Below, in pieces: positions 9,346 through 19,995 of a DNA stretch of 64,000 nt; position 1 is the stretch's first letter; every line of letters starts with the position of its first letter. Under the pieces are notes generated by a model, which was given only the letters and a program-made list of their open reading frames with translations, was not told the origin of the DNA and did no database searches. The DNA comes from Acarospora socialis (taxonomy: Eukaryota; Ascomycota; Lecanoromycetes; Acarosporales; Acarosporaceae): assembly GCA_025617375.2 (NCBI GenBank), contig JAMYGW020000010.1:682001-746000 (forward strand), in the 5' to 3' direction. The position numbers were made by a program, and so were the translations under genes.

Positions 9346-11328
9346 ATGGAGGAAGAGACTGGTTCCGTTGATGAGAGGACACGGCTCCTAAAGGATGCTC
9401 CGGCTACCGATCCGCCACCATACAATGCATTCAACGCTTCAAGTGGACGGCAAAACTCGCCCTCTGAATCATCGGAGTCGGTAATTGACGAGGAAGAATT
9501 GCAGTATGATCTAGCTAGGGTGAACTCCCACCCTACTGGGCTGGGAGTCGAGTCGGGTGCAGAGGGGACCAAGGCGTTGAGCACACATGGTTATGGGACA
9601 GTAAGCTCGCGAAGATCAACTGGTCAGGAGGAAGGGATGGGGGAAGATGCGAGTGGCATGTCGGCCGTCAACGGGGTCGATGACACTGAAGCGGAGCCTA
9701 AGTTTATTGGTGTCAGTAGAGGAAGGTTTTGGCTCGTCTTTGGGGGGATTCTGTTTGCGTATTTTGTGCGTATATGTACAGTTGCCGTCTACAGCAAAGC
9801 TGATAATAACGAAGGTCGCATGTTTCGACTCGACACTGATGGCTTCCAGCCATCCGGTCATTACCTCCTATTTTCACTCGTCGAATTCAGCGTCTTGGTT
9901 ATCTACGGTGTTCTTATTGACATCCACGGCTTTTCAACCTCTCTTTGGCCGCGTATCCGATACCATTGGGCGGAGGCCGCTCTATCTCTTTGCCTTGACA
10001 GCCTTCGCTCTGACAACCGCATGGTGTGCTACGGCTCAAAGCATTGGTAGTTTTATAGCCGCTCGCGCGGTATGTGGTCTGGGAGCCGGAGGAACAATGG
10101 CGATGGGAATGATCATCACCAGTGATTTGGTGCCGATAGAAAATAGAGGGATTTATCAATCATACATCAATCTGTTCTTTGGTATGGGTTCGGTGTCAGG
10201 GGCCGCATTGGGAGGCTTTCTCTGTGACCGGCTTGGCTGGCGCTGGACATTCGGTATTCAGGTTCCTTACATTCTCGTGTGTCTTCTTACGGCGTGGATC
10301 ACAACTCCTGGTACTCTTGGACCGAACCTTGCGAAAACATCTAACAAAGGCACTTGGGAGACTATTAAAGGGTTTGACCTGACCGGATCGTTTCTTCTGA
10401 CGTTATCGGTAACGTTTCTCATACTTGGACTGAATCTAGGTGGCAATGTCTTATCTTGGAGTCATCCAGTTGTCATTCTGTCGATTGTCCTATTCTGCGT
10501 TACGGCAGCCTTGCTCGTCAAGGTCGAGTCCAGAGCAGATAGACCAGTCATGCCACTGAAATTGCTGTCAAGTGTGCCTCGCGCCAACCTGATCTTCGCC
10601 AATTTCTTTGGGAATATCGCCGGCAATACTATAATCTTCAACGTCCCCCTCTACTTCCAGGCCGTAAAACTCGACTCAGCTACCAGTTCTGGCTTCCGCC
10701 TCGCTGCGCCCTCTCTAGCAATTATGGTCTCTGGTGTCTCGACAGGCTTCATCATCACCTGGACAAGAAGACTGAAGCCCACCCTGTTCTTGGGATCAGC
10801 GCTTTACCTCGTTGGTTCAGTGTGCATGACTTGTCTATGGCCAGATATCCCGGACTGGCTATCGGTGCTATTCCTTACTCCATCAGGTCTTGGTCAAGGC
10901 TTCGCTTTTCCAAGCACGGTAATGTGCGTTTTAGCATTGAGCTCGCAGGAAGACCAGGCCGTAGTAACCACCACCTTGGTTCTTTGGAGAAACATTGGAA
11001 TTGTCATGGGCGTTGCGGTGAGCAGTCTGATTCTGCAGAATGCATTGTTCATGTATTTGAACCAGATGGTCACCGGTAAGCACAAGATGGAAATCATCAA
11101 CCAGGTTCGAAAGTCTGTGCATGCCATTGCCGATTTAGACCCTCGGCATCAAGCACAAGGTGAGAAGCCCCGAATGTGCGGCTGGTTCAAGGCGGCTGAT
11201 ATAGTTAAGTTATTGATGCGTACTCCAAAGCCCTTCGATTGACCTTTGCGTCCGCCGTTGTGGCGTCGGTGATCTTACTTGTGATAATTCTCCCTATCAA
11301 ACTTCCTCGACTGGGCAAGAAGAGATGA
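9346..11328 (+). CDS. MFS transporter, DHA2-like (drug / vacuolar basic amino acid type)
   Basis: Exons 9346-9765, 9815-11159 and 11210-11328, with introns of 49 and 50 nt, give 627 aa. After a roughly 120-residue acidic cytosolic amino terminus (MEEETGSVDERTRLLKD...) come about 14 hydrophobic segments. Motif A is present as GRVSDTIGRRPLYL, motif B/C-like blocks as AARAVCGLGAGGT and GMGSVSGAALGGFL, and DSTLMASSHPVI follows TM1. These are typical of fungal DHA2 exporters related to the vacuolar Vba/Fnx1 group; the ERTRLL string near the start resembles their dileucine-type vacuolar signals. The substrate cannot be told from sequence. The last exon (VIDAYSKALRLTF...LPRLGKKR) was recovered by splicing; without it the frame would run into intron sequence. 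The ATG at 9346 has a good CACAATGG context. Confidence 0.88.
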
Positions 11329-12557
11329 ATAGTAGCTGATGATGTATATATAACTACAAACGCGTCATTACTTAGTGAGCGAACTCCAATGCTATACAAA
11401 GTCCTTGAAACACCGCTGATCAATCCAAGTCACACCGATAACTGAGCCCAGCTCACACGGTGGTTCGCAGCCCGCTCACGTTCGTATCGTGTTGCCATAG
11501 ACCTCTGGTATCGAATCCAATTGTTGTCAACTGCTAGACTCCTTCAGAGAAGGAACCTTCGACGTTGTTGCTACCGGACTCTCGATACCCGACAACTTAC
11601 GCAATATCCCGTACTAGAGTCAACCCATCCTTGGGTCATACAAGAGCCATATACGTTATTGCTCATGGCATCGATGTACCAGCTAAATGGAGAGTATTAC
11701 ACGTCACCGGGGTCAAGAATCGAGAAATAAGGGTTCCAACTCGGCAACGTGTCAAAGCCAATCAATCACTGACTACAGCATGCATTCCTTGCTGCGAACC
11801 GCATGCAGCATACTGCTGGTACGACAGTCGGCGGGGATCTTTATAAGTGCTCCTGTAATATCCAGTACGCTAGGCTTCAACCAGGGACGAATTGTAAGCA
11901 ATGGATCCAAAAGCTGCCTGGTACTCGAATCATCACGTACAGCCAAGCTCTTTACGAGCTATGAGGTCACAGGCGTGGGTGGACCAGATAATTAGCTCTG
12001 TGGTAGGGCCTATCATACGACAAGTGCCGGCAAAATAAACATGGCAGTGAAGCCTACGATGTTAGTCATTCATTCGAAAAGGTGAAGGGATTGGTTTGAA
12101 CTGGTATTCTCCAGCTACTATATATTATACTACTCGGATGGTATTGACGATTGTGCGTTGTGGAAAAGGTTGGCGGCGACGGACTTTGGTGGCCATATGT
12201 ATTTGGACACATCTTGTATATTCAAGCTTCTATTCTACCGATACATCAATTAGTAGCACGTTGAAAACCTATTTAGTCTAGACGAACCTTGAGTCTACTA
12301 CAGCCCGCCAAACCCATATTCCTCTCCTCTCAGGTATACATATAGCGAGCCAGCTCTACACCCTTCTCCGCCCCTCAACCCATCAACCCAGCACACATAC
12401 ACAACATTCGATCCCCAAATTCCCAAGGTGCACCGTAGGCCCCCAATACACAATCCTCGACCCAGCACTCACCTCCGGCTCGCCCCTTTCCCCATCCCAT
12501 TTCCTGTCCGCTTCCTCATTCAAAGCCTACCTAAACCACCTCACACCACCACCAACC
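11329..12557. other. Convergent intergenic region
   Basis: About 1.2 kb between the ends of the MFS gene and OPI10. Overlapping plus-strand frames at 11521-11995 have no recognisable domain. The last 250 bases are C-rich on the plus strand. Nothing else was seen. Confidence 0.4.
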
Positions 12558-13301
12558 TCACCCATCCTCCCCCTCCCTCTCCAAAAACCCCGGATCATTC
12601 TCCACCCTCCTCTCAAACTTAACCCACCAATCCTGAAACGCCTTCAGCGGCACCACCTCCGCCCCCGACTGCGTCCCCGCAAAACTGGCGAGGAAATTGA
12701 ACGCATTGCGAATGATACGGCGGGCAAGAACCTTCGTCGACACCGGCGGCGGCAGCTTCGTCAGGGCCGTGGATGGCTGTGCGGTAGCGGAGGCGGAGGA
12801 GAAGGATTGGGCAGCAAGGGCAGCAAGCGACGCGAGGATCTGCGGCAGAGGCTCGATCGCGACGCCCAGCTGGATCTCGCCCCCTCCTTCGCCGGCGCCC
12901 GTGCCGTTCACAGCCGCCGCCGCCGCCGTCGTCGGCGCTTCTCCCTCATCCACCATCTCGTCCTCCCCACCGCCCCCCATCCCGCCTCCGTCAAAGCCCC
13001 CGTCCCCGCCCTTCCCGGCATCGTAGCCCCGGACGCGGAATATCGCGCTTGGTTTCTCGTTGCCGATTGCGCCGAGGAAGCGGAATTCGTTCGCGGCGGC
13101 GGAGTTGGCGTTGGGGTTGGTGCTGGGGGGGAAGCGGATGTAGACGGCGGCTGCGGTGTCGGGCGGGAGGGTCTGTCCGGGAAGGAGGAAGACGACGAGG
13201 TGGGTGAAGGGGGGCGTGGGCGCGATGGCGAGCGTGTATGTGGTGGGCGTGAGCGGGGTTAGGCTGAGGCAGGGGCGCGAGGGGAGGATGAGGCCGAACA
13301 T
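12558..13301 (-). CDS. OPI10: Hikeshi / Opi10 nuclear import carrier for Hsp70
   Basis: A single-exon gene of 247 aa starting MFGLILPSRPC, the typical Opi10/Hikeshi start. Conserved points are LVVFLLPGQTLPPDTAAAVY, FRFLGAIGNEKPSAIFRV, the block IQLGVAIEPL, and near the end RRIIRNAFNFLASF and WWVKFERRVENDPGFLER. Human Hikeshi carries Hsp70 into the nucleus during heat stress. Yeast Opi10 was found by inositol overproduction. This protein is about 50 residues longer than human Hikeshi because of a Gly/Asp-rich and polyalanine insert (about residues 95-135) encoded by GC-rich simple sequence. The plus-strand frames across the same bases are its shadows. The frame is open 49 codons upstream of the chosen ATG, but the family start favours 13301. 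Confidence 0.93.
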   Translation of the reverse strand: MFGLILPSRPCLSLTPLTPTTYTLAIAPTPPFTHLVVFLLPGQTLPPDTAAAVYIRFPPSTNPNANSAAANEFRFLGAIGNEKPSAIFRVRGYDAGKGGDGGFDGGGMGGGGEDEMVDEGEAPTTAAAAAVNGTGAGEGGGEIQLGVAIEPLPQILASLAALAAQSFSSASATAQPSTALTKLPPPVSTKVLARRIIRNAFNFLASFAGTQSGAEVVPLKAFQDWWVKFERRVENDPGFLEREGEDG

Positions 13302-16300
13302 TGCCTTTTGGGGGCTCTTTGATCGTTGGTTGGTGGAGAAGGTGTGGTGTGAGGAAGGGAGGAGATTTGGGGCGGTGGTTGTGTTGTCGCGAGGGTATTG
13401 ATGTCGGGGGGTGGAAATCGTTCGCGCTGTGTGGTGGGTTGATGTCAAGGTCGCAGCTTACCCTTGCCTTATCGATAAGGGATTGCCCACCATTGGTGCT
13501 CCCCACATTCATGCCCTCCCCCTTCGAGAAGAGTTTGAGCAGACTTAGTCAAGCCTAGAACCTCTTTTCCTGCAGGGAAACGCTGGAGCGCTCTTGCGTG
13601 GTCATCCCACACTACTTCAATAAATCATGATACTAAACAGCATTGATGGCTATGTTCGATGATTTCAGGTCAGTCTTTTCACATAGAAGAACTACAGAAG
13701 TCTTTTGAACAATGCAAACACCTGAATCGAGTAAAGTCTGATGATTTCTGGATGTTTATTATGTCCCCAAAGCTACAGCGATAATTCAACGAATTAGACT
13801 ATGAATATCAAATATTCATTTCTCAATCAGATCACTACATTTTTTCCATCCTCTATCCCGGTGTGGTGAGAACCGTCGTTTGAATGAGTGAGTTGTGTTG
13901 CTTGGCTCACCCTCAATTCAGCCTTCTACACCAGCTGAAGCTAGGCGCGGGCTCGAAACCAAGACCTCCTTCATAGAGATGAGTACTACTACTAAGCCTC
14001 ATGTCATGTTCACGTACTCGTACTCATACGGTTCAAGGTCGAGAGGGCTCCCAAGGCTTGGTGGAGTAGCACGGCAACGGCCTAGGGATCGACACTCTGC
14101 TTCTTCCGCCTGACTCGCAACGAAACCTTCGCCACCGGTCTCATGATACCGAGGCCATAAGCGGATGAGTTTAGCTGTAGCGTCTCGTGTCGGTCAAGAA
14201 GTCAAGATCGAACCTTATGATGATCATCGCGCAGATCAATGGTATAACTGGCGCAAAACCGTCGCAGCGTCTCCGGATAGACCCAAAGCAGAAGCGATTC
14301 CTTTTCAACCATCTTAATGTCAAACCCTAGCTCGGTGGTTTGCTCAACCATGTCTCGCAGCTACTGTGGAGGCAGGAGAGCAGGGTGGAGCCCTGAAAAG
14401 CGTCTAAAATAATCATCATGGATAATGGAGCCAGAGACGTGAATGAACCAACGCGAATCAACTCGGCCCCAGCGCGGAGAATCGAATGAGAGTAAGAGCT
14501 CAGAAGCACAAGTGAAAAGACACATAACGAGAGGGACAATTCGACCCCCAGGTCAACCCCAAATCTGCAGAAGCGACAATATCAAAATTCAGATGAACCA
14601 CACGGCACCCGAGCAGCCCAGCCTTGTTTTTCGAGTAGTGACAACGCCATTGTTGAGACTGTGGTAGGTTGTATGCAAGCTCACAATCGTAATCTCAATT
14701 GCGGATCTGGGTCAATCAGATGACCTGCCCCGGTCCAATGGTTATCGGAGCTCGTGAAGGACCTTCGGCATTTACCACCAAGTCGGCCTTCAACCCTCAA
14801 ATGGGACCCGTTCGAACACACGGCATAGCACTTCTCCATGGAGCATACACCGAGCCGTTTGTTCCAGCACTGCCGTCGGGATGGGATCGATAAGGCACGC
14901 CTCGAGTCAGAAGAGCAACCAGCAGAGGACGATGACCTCGTGGCATAGCTTCTGGCCCATCACAAGTCTCTCTCCAGGGTAAACCCACGCAGTAAAGAGA
15001 CCCTTTGGATTTTGGCCCCAAATCAAAACCCTGTGATGCTTCAGCTTACCAACGCTTCGCATCATCTATATTGAGGTTTTCCGAGGCGAGTGAAAGGTGC
15101 TGCGATCTGCTGCGGCGATCTGCTGCGAACTGCTGCGTTTCAAGTGATGTTGCATAGTATGTACGCCCCCCGATGCTGTGTCTGGTCGCTTCTTGAACAC
15201 TCTGCCCGACCAGTCGGATCATGACATGCATATGCATGCTGACAGCGGCCTGTCAAATAAGCCATGCGGCATGCCAAATTATCTTAAATAAGCGTAAATG
15301 AGTTCGGTACGAGGTTGTCATGCGTTGTATGAAAATAACTCTGCAATACGGTGGGCAGTGAGATCAATGTATGTATCTTGATGTACTCAGACAGTGGGAT
15401 TGACAATATAGATGTTGGTGAGGGCATCTATGATGAGAGTGAATGGGGAGAGTCACTTCTGAGGAGACAAGGTTGTGTATCTGAAGCTTTTATGCAGGCG
15501 CAGGCGCACAGATTCTTCTATCTTGAATCAGGAAATGATGCAGCACTATGAGAAACAGAGTGTAAAGGCATTCTTTGGTTGATGCATGTGGTGAGAGAGT
15601 CTTTCTTTGTGATATGAAACTGATGCAAGCAGTTGCGGTAGCACACCGGCCGAGAAGCGTCAGGAGAGGGAGGGAAATAGCACGGAGGGTCAATAGGGTA
15701 GCTACAATGATTTCAGCTAAACTGCTGAGCTGTGCGGCATACATGGGCACAGCAATCCTCCATCGTGTATGTCATCAAGACCCCAAGGCACAGCCATGAC
15801 CTCAGAGCATATAGCGATTGAAGCGAAGGACCCAGGCCTATGGTAGACAACAAATACCCCGACCAATGAGCCGCCATTAGCTCCACGACAAGCTCATGCG
15901 TCCAGTCAGGTCGTTGCTCTTGAGGCGTAGTGTCAAGGTTTGGACACGCTTCAAACGTAAAGGTGCCCATGTCGAGATTCTGGATCCTGGCTCACCTGGG
16001 GGCTCCAGGCAACAGGGCAACGAACAACGTCGCTGAACCCGCAGCACAAAGACCGAGAAGATCAGAGGCGGAAGAAGGGATATTGTACCTACTTCCCTTG
16101 TAAGGCTCGGTTTCGAGGACGGATTGGTAAGAAATGGGTCCCCTAGATACGTCTTGGATAGGTACACGAGCCTGAAACGACTCACAAGCTCTTCGGTCAT
16201 GCAAGTGCGCACCGGGAAGATCGGCCTGCTCAGTACCTGCATGCCATTAACAATGCAGACTTCCTAAGGTGTGCTTCTGTAACAAAGTCAAGCACGTGTT

Positions 16301-16450
16301 AATGAAGTGTCCACAGACTCAGATAGCTACGAGAAAATCATCTCACACCATTCTAGGTGGCATCCTTCTTGTTCCTCTCCTTTGTAGAGTTCACCTTGCA
16401 CGGGTAAAAGTCTGCCGGATGCCCTGCACTCTCCCCGTCATATAGGCTCT
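13302..16450. other. 3.1-kb gene-poor region
   Basis: No gene was recognised with confidence. A short imperfect tandem run of CTGCTGCGATCTGCTGCG type lies at about 15098-15137. Between 15490 and 16242 three overlapping minus-strand frames encode hydrophobic stretches (for example ASDLLGLCAAGSATLFVALL and LMAAHWSGYLLSTIGLGPSL). They could be exons or remains of a membrane-protein gene beside the decayed P450, but no splice pattern joins them convincingly. Confidence 0.4.
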
Positions 16451-18102
16451 CTACCCATTCACTTTCCGCCCCTTGGGGTTTCCCTTCAACGCATCAAACT
16501 CCTCGCAAGCGTCTCTGACATCGAACTGTTTAACCGTCAAAACTAACATGGCTTTGATTTCTGTCAAGGCCACTTCCTGCCCGATGCAGTTGCGCGGCCC
16601 ACGCTCAAACGGGCGCCATGCGTTTTTAGGCGGGTACAATGGGTCCCCTTCAGGAACAAGCCAACGCTGAGGAAGAAAATCCTCTGGCTGCGGCCAGTAG
16701 CGCGGGTTATGATGTGTGCCGTAATGGTCGCCCCATATCATACAATGATCCGTCGGAAAGCGCTGGCCGTCGTCGCCAGAAAAGTAGAAATCAGGCTGAC
16801 CGTCACGGAGGGCGGCTACACTGGGGTACATGCGGAGGGTTTCTTTGATCACGGCGAGAGTATAGGGCAGTTGATTTAGCATTTGGGCTTCGAGGAGAGG
16901 ATGGAAGCGGTGTCGGTGGCGTTAAGCCGAAGACGGCGTCGTGCTCGGCACGAACTTTGGAAAGAACGTCGGGATGTAGGGCGAGGAGATAGTAGGTGAA
17001 AACGGCACCTACAGAGGTGGTATTGTGACCTGCAAAGATGAAGAGCTTGATCTGGTCCATAGCAAAGTCTTTGAACGTGGCGTTGATTCCTGTAGTCGAC
17101 GGGTTCTCGGCCAGGTAGGTTTTCAGATCGAGGTCGATGATGGATTTATTCCTATTGTCTGCTTTGCCATGAAAGACGTTCTAACGGCTGTCGGGTTCCA
17201 GGAAAGGTAGCGATCCTTTCTATGTTTATTGTACGCGTGGACAAATAGCCGGAAGATGTTGATATATTCCAGAGGGTTGATGTTCATCCCTGTGGTACAC
17301 CATTCGAGTTGCTTACGGAGTGCCGCCATCATGTCGTTGTACCTAGTCTGGCTCCAAAATCTGTGGTCCCTAGAAGTAGCAGTCAGCAAAGCCGTATACT
17401 CACAAGACCTCCTCCCAACGACTGACATGACTATCCTGCCAATGATGTCTATGGTAAGGTTTAAAGTAGCTTTTTCCCGATAGAGGATGTCCCCGGTTTT
17501 GGCGTGCTTGTTCAGAATACGCTTGAAGACTCCAACTTCCTCGATCATGCCCGGTATCAAGCTTGTGATGTGATTGGCACTGAAGCCAGGATTGAAGATG
17601 GCCCTCCAGCGTTTCCGTGTGGCGCCTTCTAATGTCACTAAATCTTCTTTGCCAGTTGATGGCTCAAGAAAACGGCGCAATTCTTTGTCCTTAGGTATTT
17701 GATTCGCCTGGGTCAATTGAAACATCATATCTGGCTTGAGAACCACAAGGATGGCGTAGCAAAAGGCCAAGTGTCCAGATAGATTGCGCTATCAAGGTGA
17801 GAATACCGTTGTCGAATCTGATCTCCAACATAGAGTCCATGAGCAAACGGAGGCATGCTCCTGATGATGCTCACGCTGAAAGAAATGTGCCCTAACAGCC
17901 AGTGATGCGGAGGCATGGGCTTTGAGCGAACTTGAAATTGAGAGTCATTCATCAGGTAAGTGGTTAGAAGACTTACAAGGCCTTGCTTCTGAAGCTGTCG
18001 GATATAGCTCCGCACTCTGTAGAGCTTGATGAGGAAGACAGTGACCAGACTAGTAATCACCGCCAGAGCGATCCGCAGGATACCGGGTAGTGTGAGCTCC
18101 AT
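16451..18102 (-). pseudogene. Cytochrome P450 gene, decayed
   Basis: All main parts of a microsomal fungal P450 can be seen in order on the minus strand: a membrane anchor (MELTLPGILRIALAVITSLV), PMPPHHWLLGHI, the C-helix region WRAIFNPGFSANHI, I-helix FAGHNTTS, the ExxR motif in VIKETLRMYPS, and the haem loop FERGPRNCIGQE with the cysteine ligand. Two introns of 57 nt (17370-17426 and one near the start) are clear. The parts lie in different frames without splice sites to explain the changes, with at least three frame breaks and one in-frame stop, while neighbouring genes are clean. I therefore read it as a pseudogene. The sequence style resembles P450s often annotated as StcS-like, but the substrate is unknown. 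A Pth11-like gene follows upstream on the same strand. Confidence 0.75.
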
Positions 18103-18653
18103 ATTGACTGTCGCTACTATGAGGGTAGAAGATGCTGGGTGCAGCTGAGAGTAGTTGAGAATTTGTGCTTTAAGACAATTGAGTGAATAGGAATCATACA
18201 ACATGCGTATGAAGACACACAAACAGTAGGTACTTCATTAAGGGGTTGGATACCTGATTCTGCAAGGCGGGTAAATAAGTTTAACTTACATGGAGGTATG
18301 CCTTCACACTTACATATATTGCGACCCAACGCAACAACAAGTCCTCAAACCGGACAGCGGACAACATGCACTGCAGTCAACCTGCTTACTCTACTTCACG
18401 TACGAGGTACCGTAGAGTACGGCGGAGCACAAATTTATGTCGGATTTTTTCTGCGATGTGAGAAGAAGGTTCACTCGCTTGCCCTAAAAGCCGATCTCCA
18501 CCATTTTGGCACAGTCTACACACGATTCTCTTATCCAAGTGGAGCTTCATACACTCCTATACGTACTCCTGGCTCTGTGCGGGATGTGCTGGGTCGTGGG
18601 GACGTTGTAAAGGTGCACTGGCGGAGTGGTATCTTAACTCTGCGCCTTCAACA
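18103..18653. other. Intergenic region
   Basis: Spacer between the P450 start and the end of the Pth11-like gene. It contains a GTAC-rich stretch at about 18395-18425 (ACGTACGAGGTACCGTAGAG). The plus-strand frame 18298-18975 overlaps the Pth11-like exon in antisense and is taken as a shadow. Confidence 0.4.
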
Positions 18654-19995
18654 TCAGATACCCTTATCGAATGCGACGAGAGGTCGTGCTGGACTCGGCT
18701 TCCGTGCCAGTTCTGTTCTGACTTGTGGAAGGGCCAGATCTCGTCGTCTTCCTGGGTCATCTGGCTCTGCAGGAGACGAAGGACTGTTCATTGTTCTTCC
18801 CTGGGCGTTAATGAAAGTCCAAAATTCGGTCATATGGGCGCTGGGAATGTTTGGCAGATCATCCATGAAAAATTGTTGGTCGTTTTGCTGTGCTTCGTCT
18901 TCTCCGGATAACTGCTCGCCGGACCTGGATCGCCATCCGAGGCTGGACGTTCGCTTGAGGATTGGCTTCCTTTGAGAGTACCAGTGTTTTCTTTCTTCAG
19001 GTGACTGTCCGCGCGTGTTTTTGCTACGGGCCACGAAGAAGGTGCGAAAGGCAGTAGCGGCCGTCATGATGATGCCAACTTCTGCCTGCAGTATGAACCA
19101 GTATGACTCCCAGAGGGTATCAAGTTTACCGCCGAGGAGGACACCGGAGACTCGGACGAGGGTAAGGATGATCATGACTACTGTGAGACATAGTGACATA
19201 GCGAGAGCAGCTTTCTGGGTCCACCTTATCTGGGCCTTCCAAACGAGACGGACAGAAATGTAAAGAACTGCCGTTTGATTTAGCTATGACCATTCCGTTT
19301 GACGACCAAACTGCTTACTCATAAAATCTCCCACGAGATCTAGAACCGTTTGCGCCACCGTATAGCTCATTATTCGTTTTACGCCCGATCCGCTGGCACA
19401 TTGCACTACCCAAGGATAAGCAGTTGTCATTCTTCTTGCCTCTTTTCGACTTACACGATTCCACGGAGTAAAAGTGAGGACATGCAAGAATCCAGACCAA
19501 AACTACAACGTTGTAGATGGTGACAACCCACCAATATATGACCAAGGGCCGAATAAGTTTTATCAACCTCCAAAAAAGAAACAGAAAGCTAAACTTCACG
19601 GCCATAATCGCACACCAGGTAAGCATGCCAGTGATGGTGGCCCACTTCTGAAAGTCAAAAATTTGTTGAATGAAATCTGGAGGGTAATATGCGTTTGGAA
19701 GACCAAAGACGACGACTTCTGCCAAGTACATCTTATCGACCAGAACAGAATACAATATTCCAATTGCGCTGATCAAGCAGCAAAGGGCAACAACCAAGAA
19801 GCCATCGTCGATGGAGAGCTGCTTCTGAACACGGAGACGGATATAAAAGCGTGCCGCCACAGCTATCAAGCAGACTGCAAGGAGGGCGGCCGTCGACACC
19901 TGCTTCATCAGTATTGGGCATTGCACAAAGGCTATGAAACTACTCACCAAGAGCGCTTGCCTATGAATACGGCCTGCTTGATCGTTCGGTGCCAT
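18654..19995 (-). CDS. Pth11-like integral membrane protein (fungal rhodopsin-like domain)
   Basis: Exons 19948-19995, 19455-19902, 19319-19405 and 18654-19267, with introns of 45, 49 and 51 nt, give 398 aa. The spliced product has seven hydrophobic segments and the hallmarks of the fungal rhodopsin-like / Pth11-like family: LRVQKQLSIDDGFLVVA (the DD after TM1), FQKWATITGMLTWCAIMAVK, YWWVVTIYNVVV, CASGSG in an outer loop, TQKAALAMSLCLTVVMIILT and AEVGIIMTAATAFRTFFVA. It lacks a CFEM domain at the amino end. The roughly 120-residue cytosolic tail is charged and Ser-rich. Family members act as cell-surface sensors in some pathogens, but most are uncharacterised. Its place next to a P450 fits an accessory region. 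Confidence 0.83.

Noticed and set aside
12697-13512. Long frames on the plus strand and in other minus frames across OPI10
   Set aside because: GC-rich simple sequence keeps several frames open. Only the OPI10 frame shows family motifs.
18298-18975. 225-codon plus-strand frame
   Set aside because: Antisense to the last exon of the Pth11-like gene, with no recognisable domain.
16451-19995. Secondary-metabolite gene cluster
   Set aside because: Only a decayed P450 and a receptor-like gene are present. No PKS, NRPS, terpene synthase or prenyltransferase backbone gene was seen.
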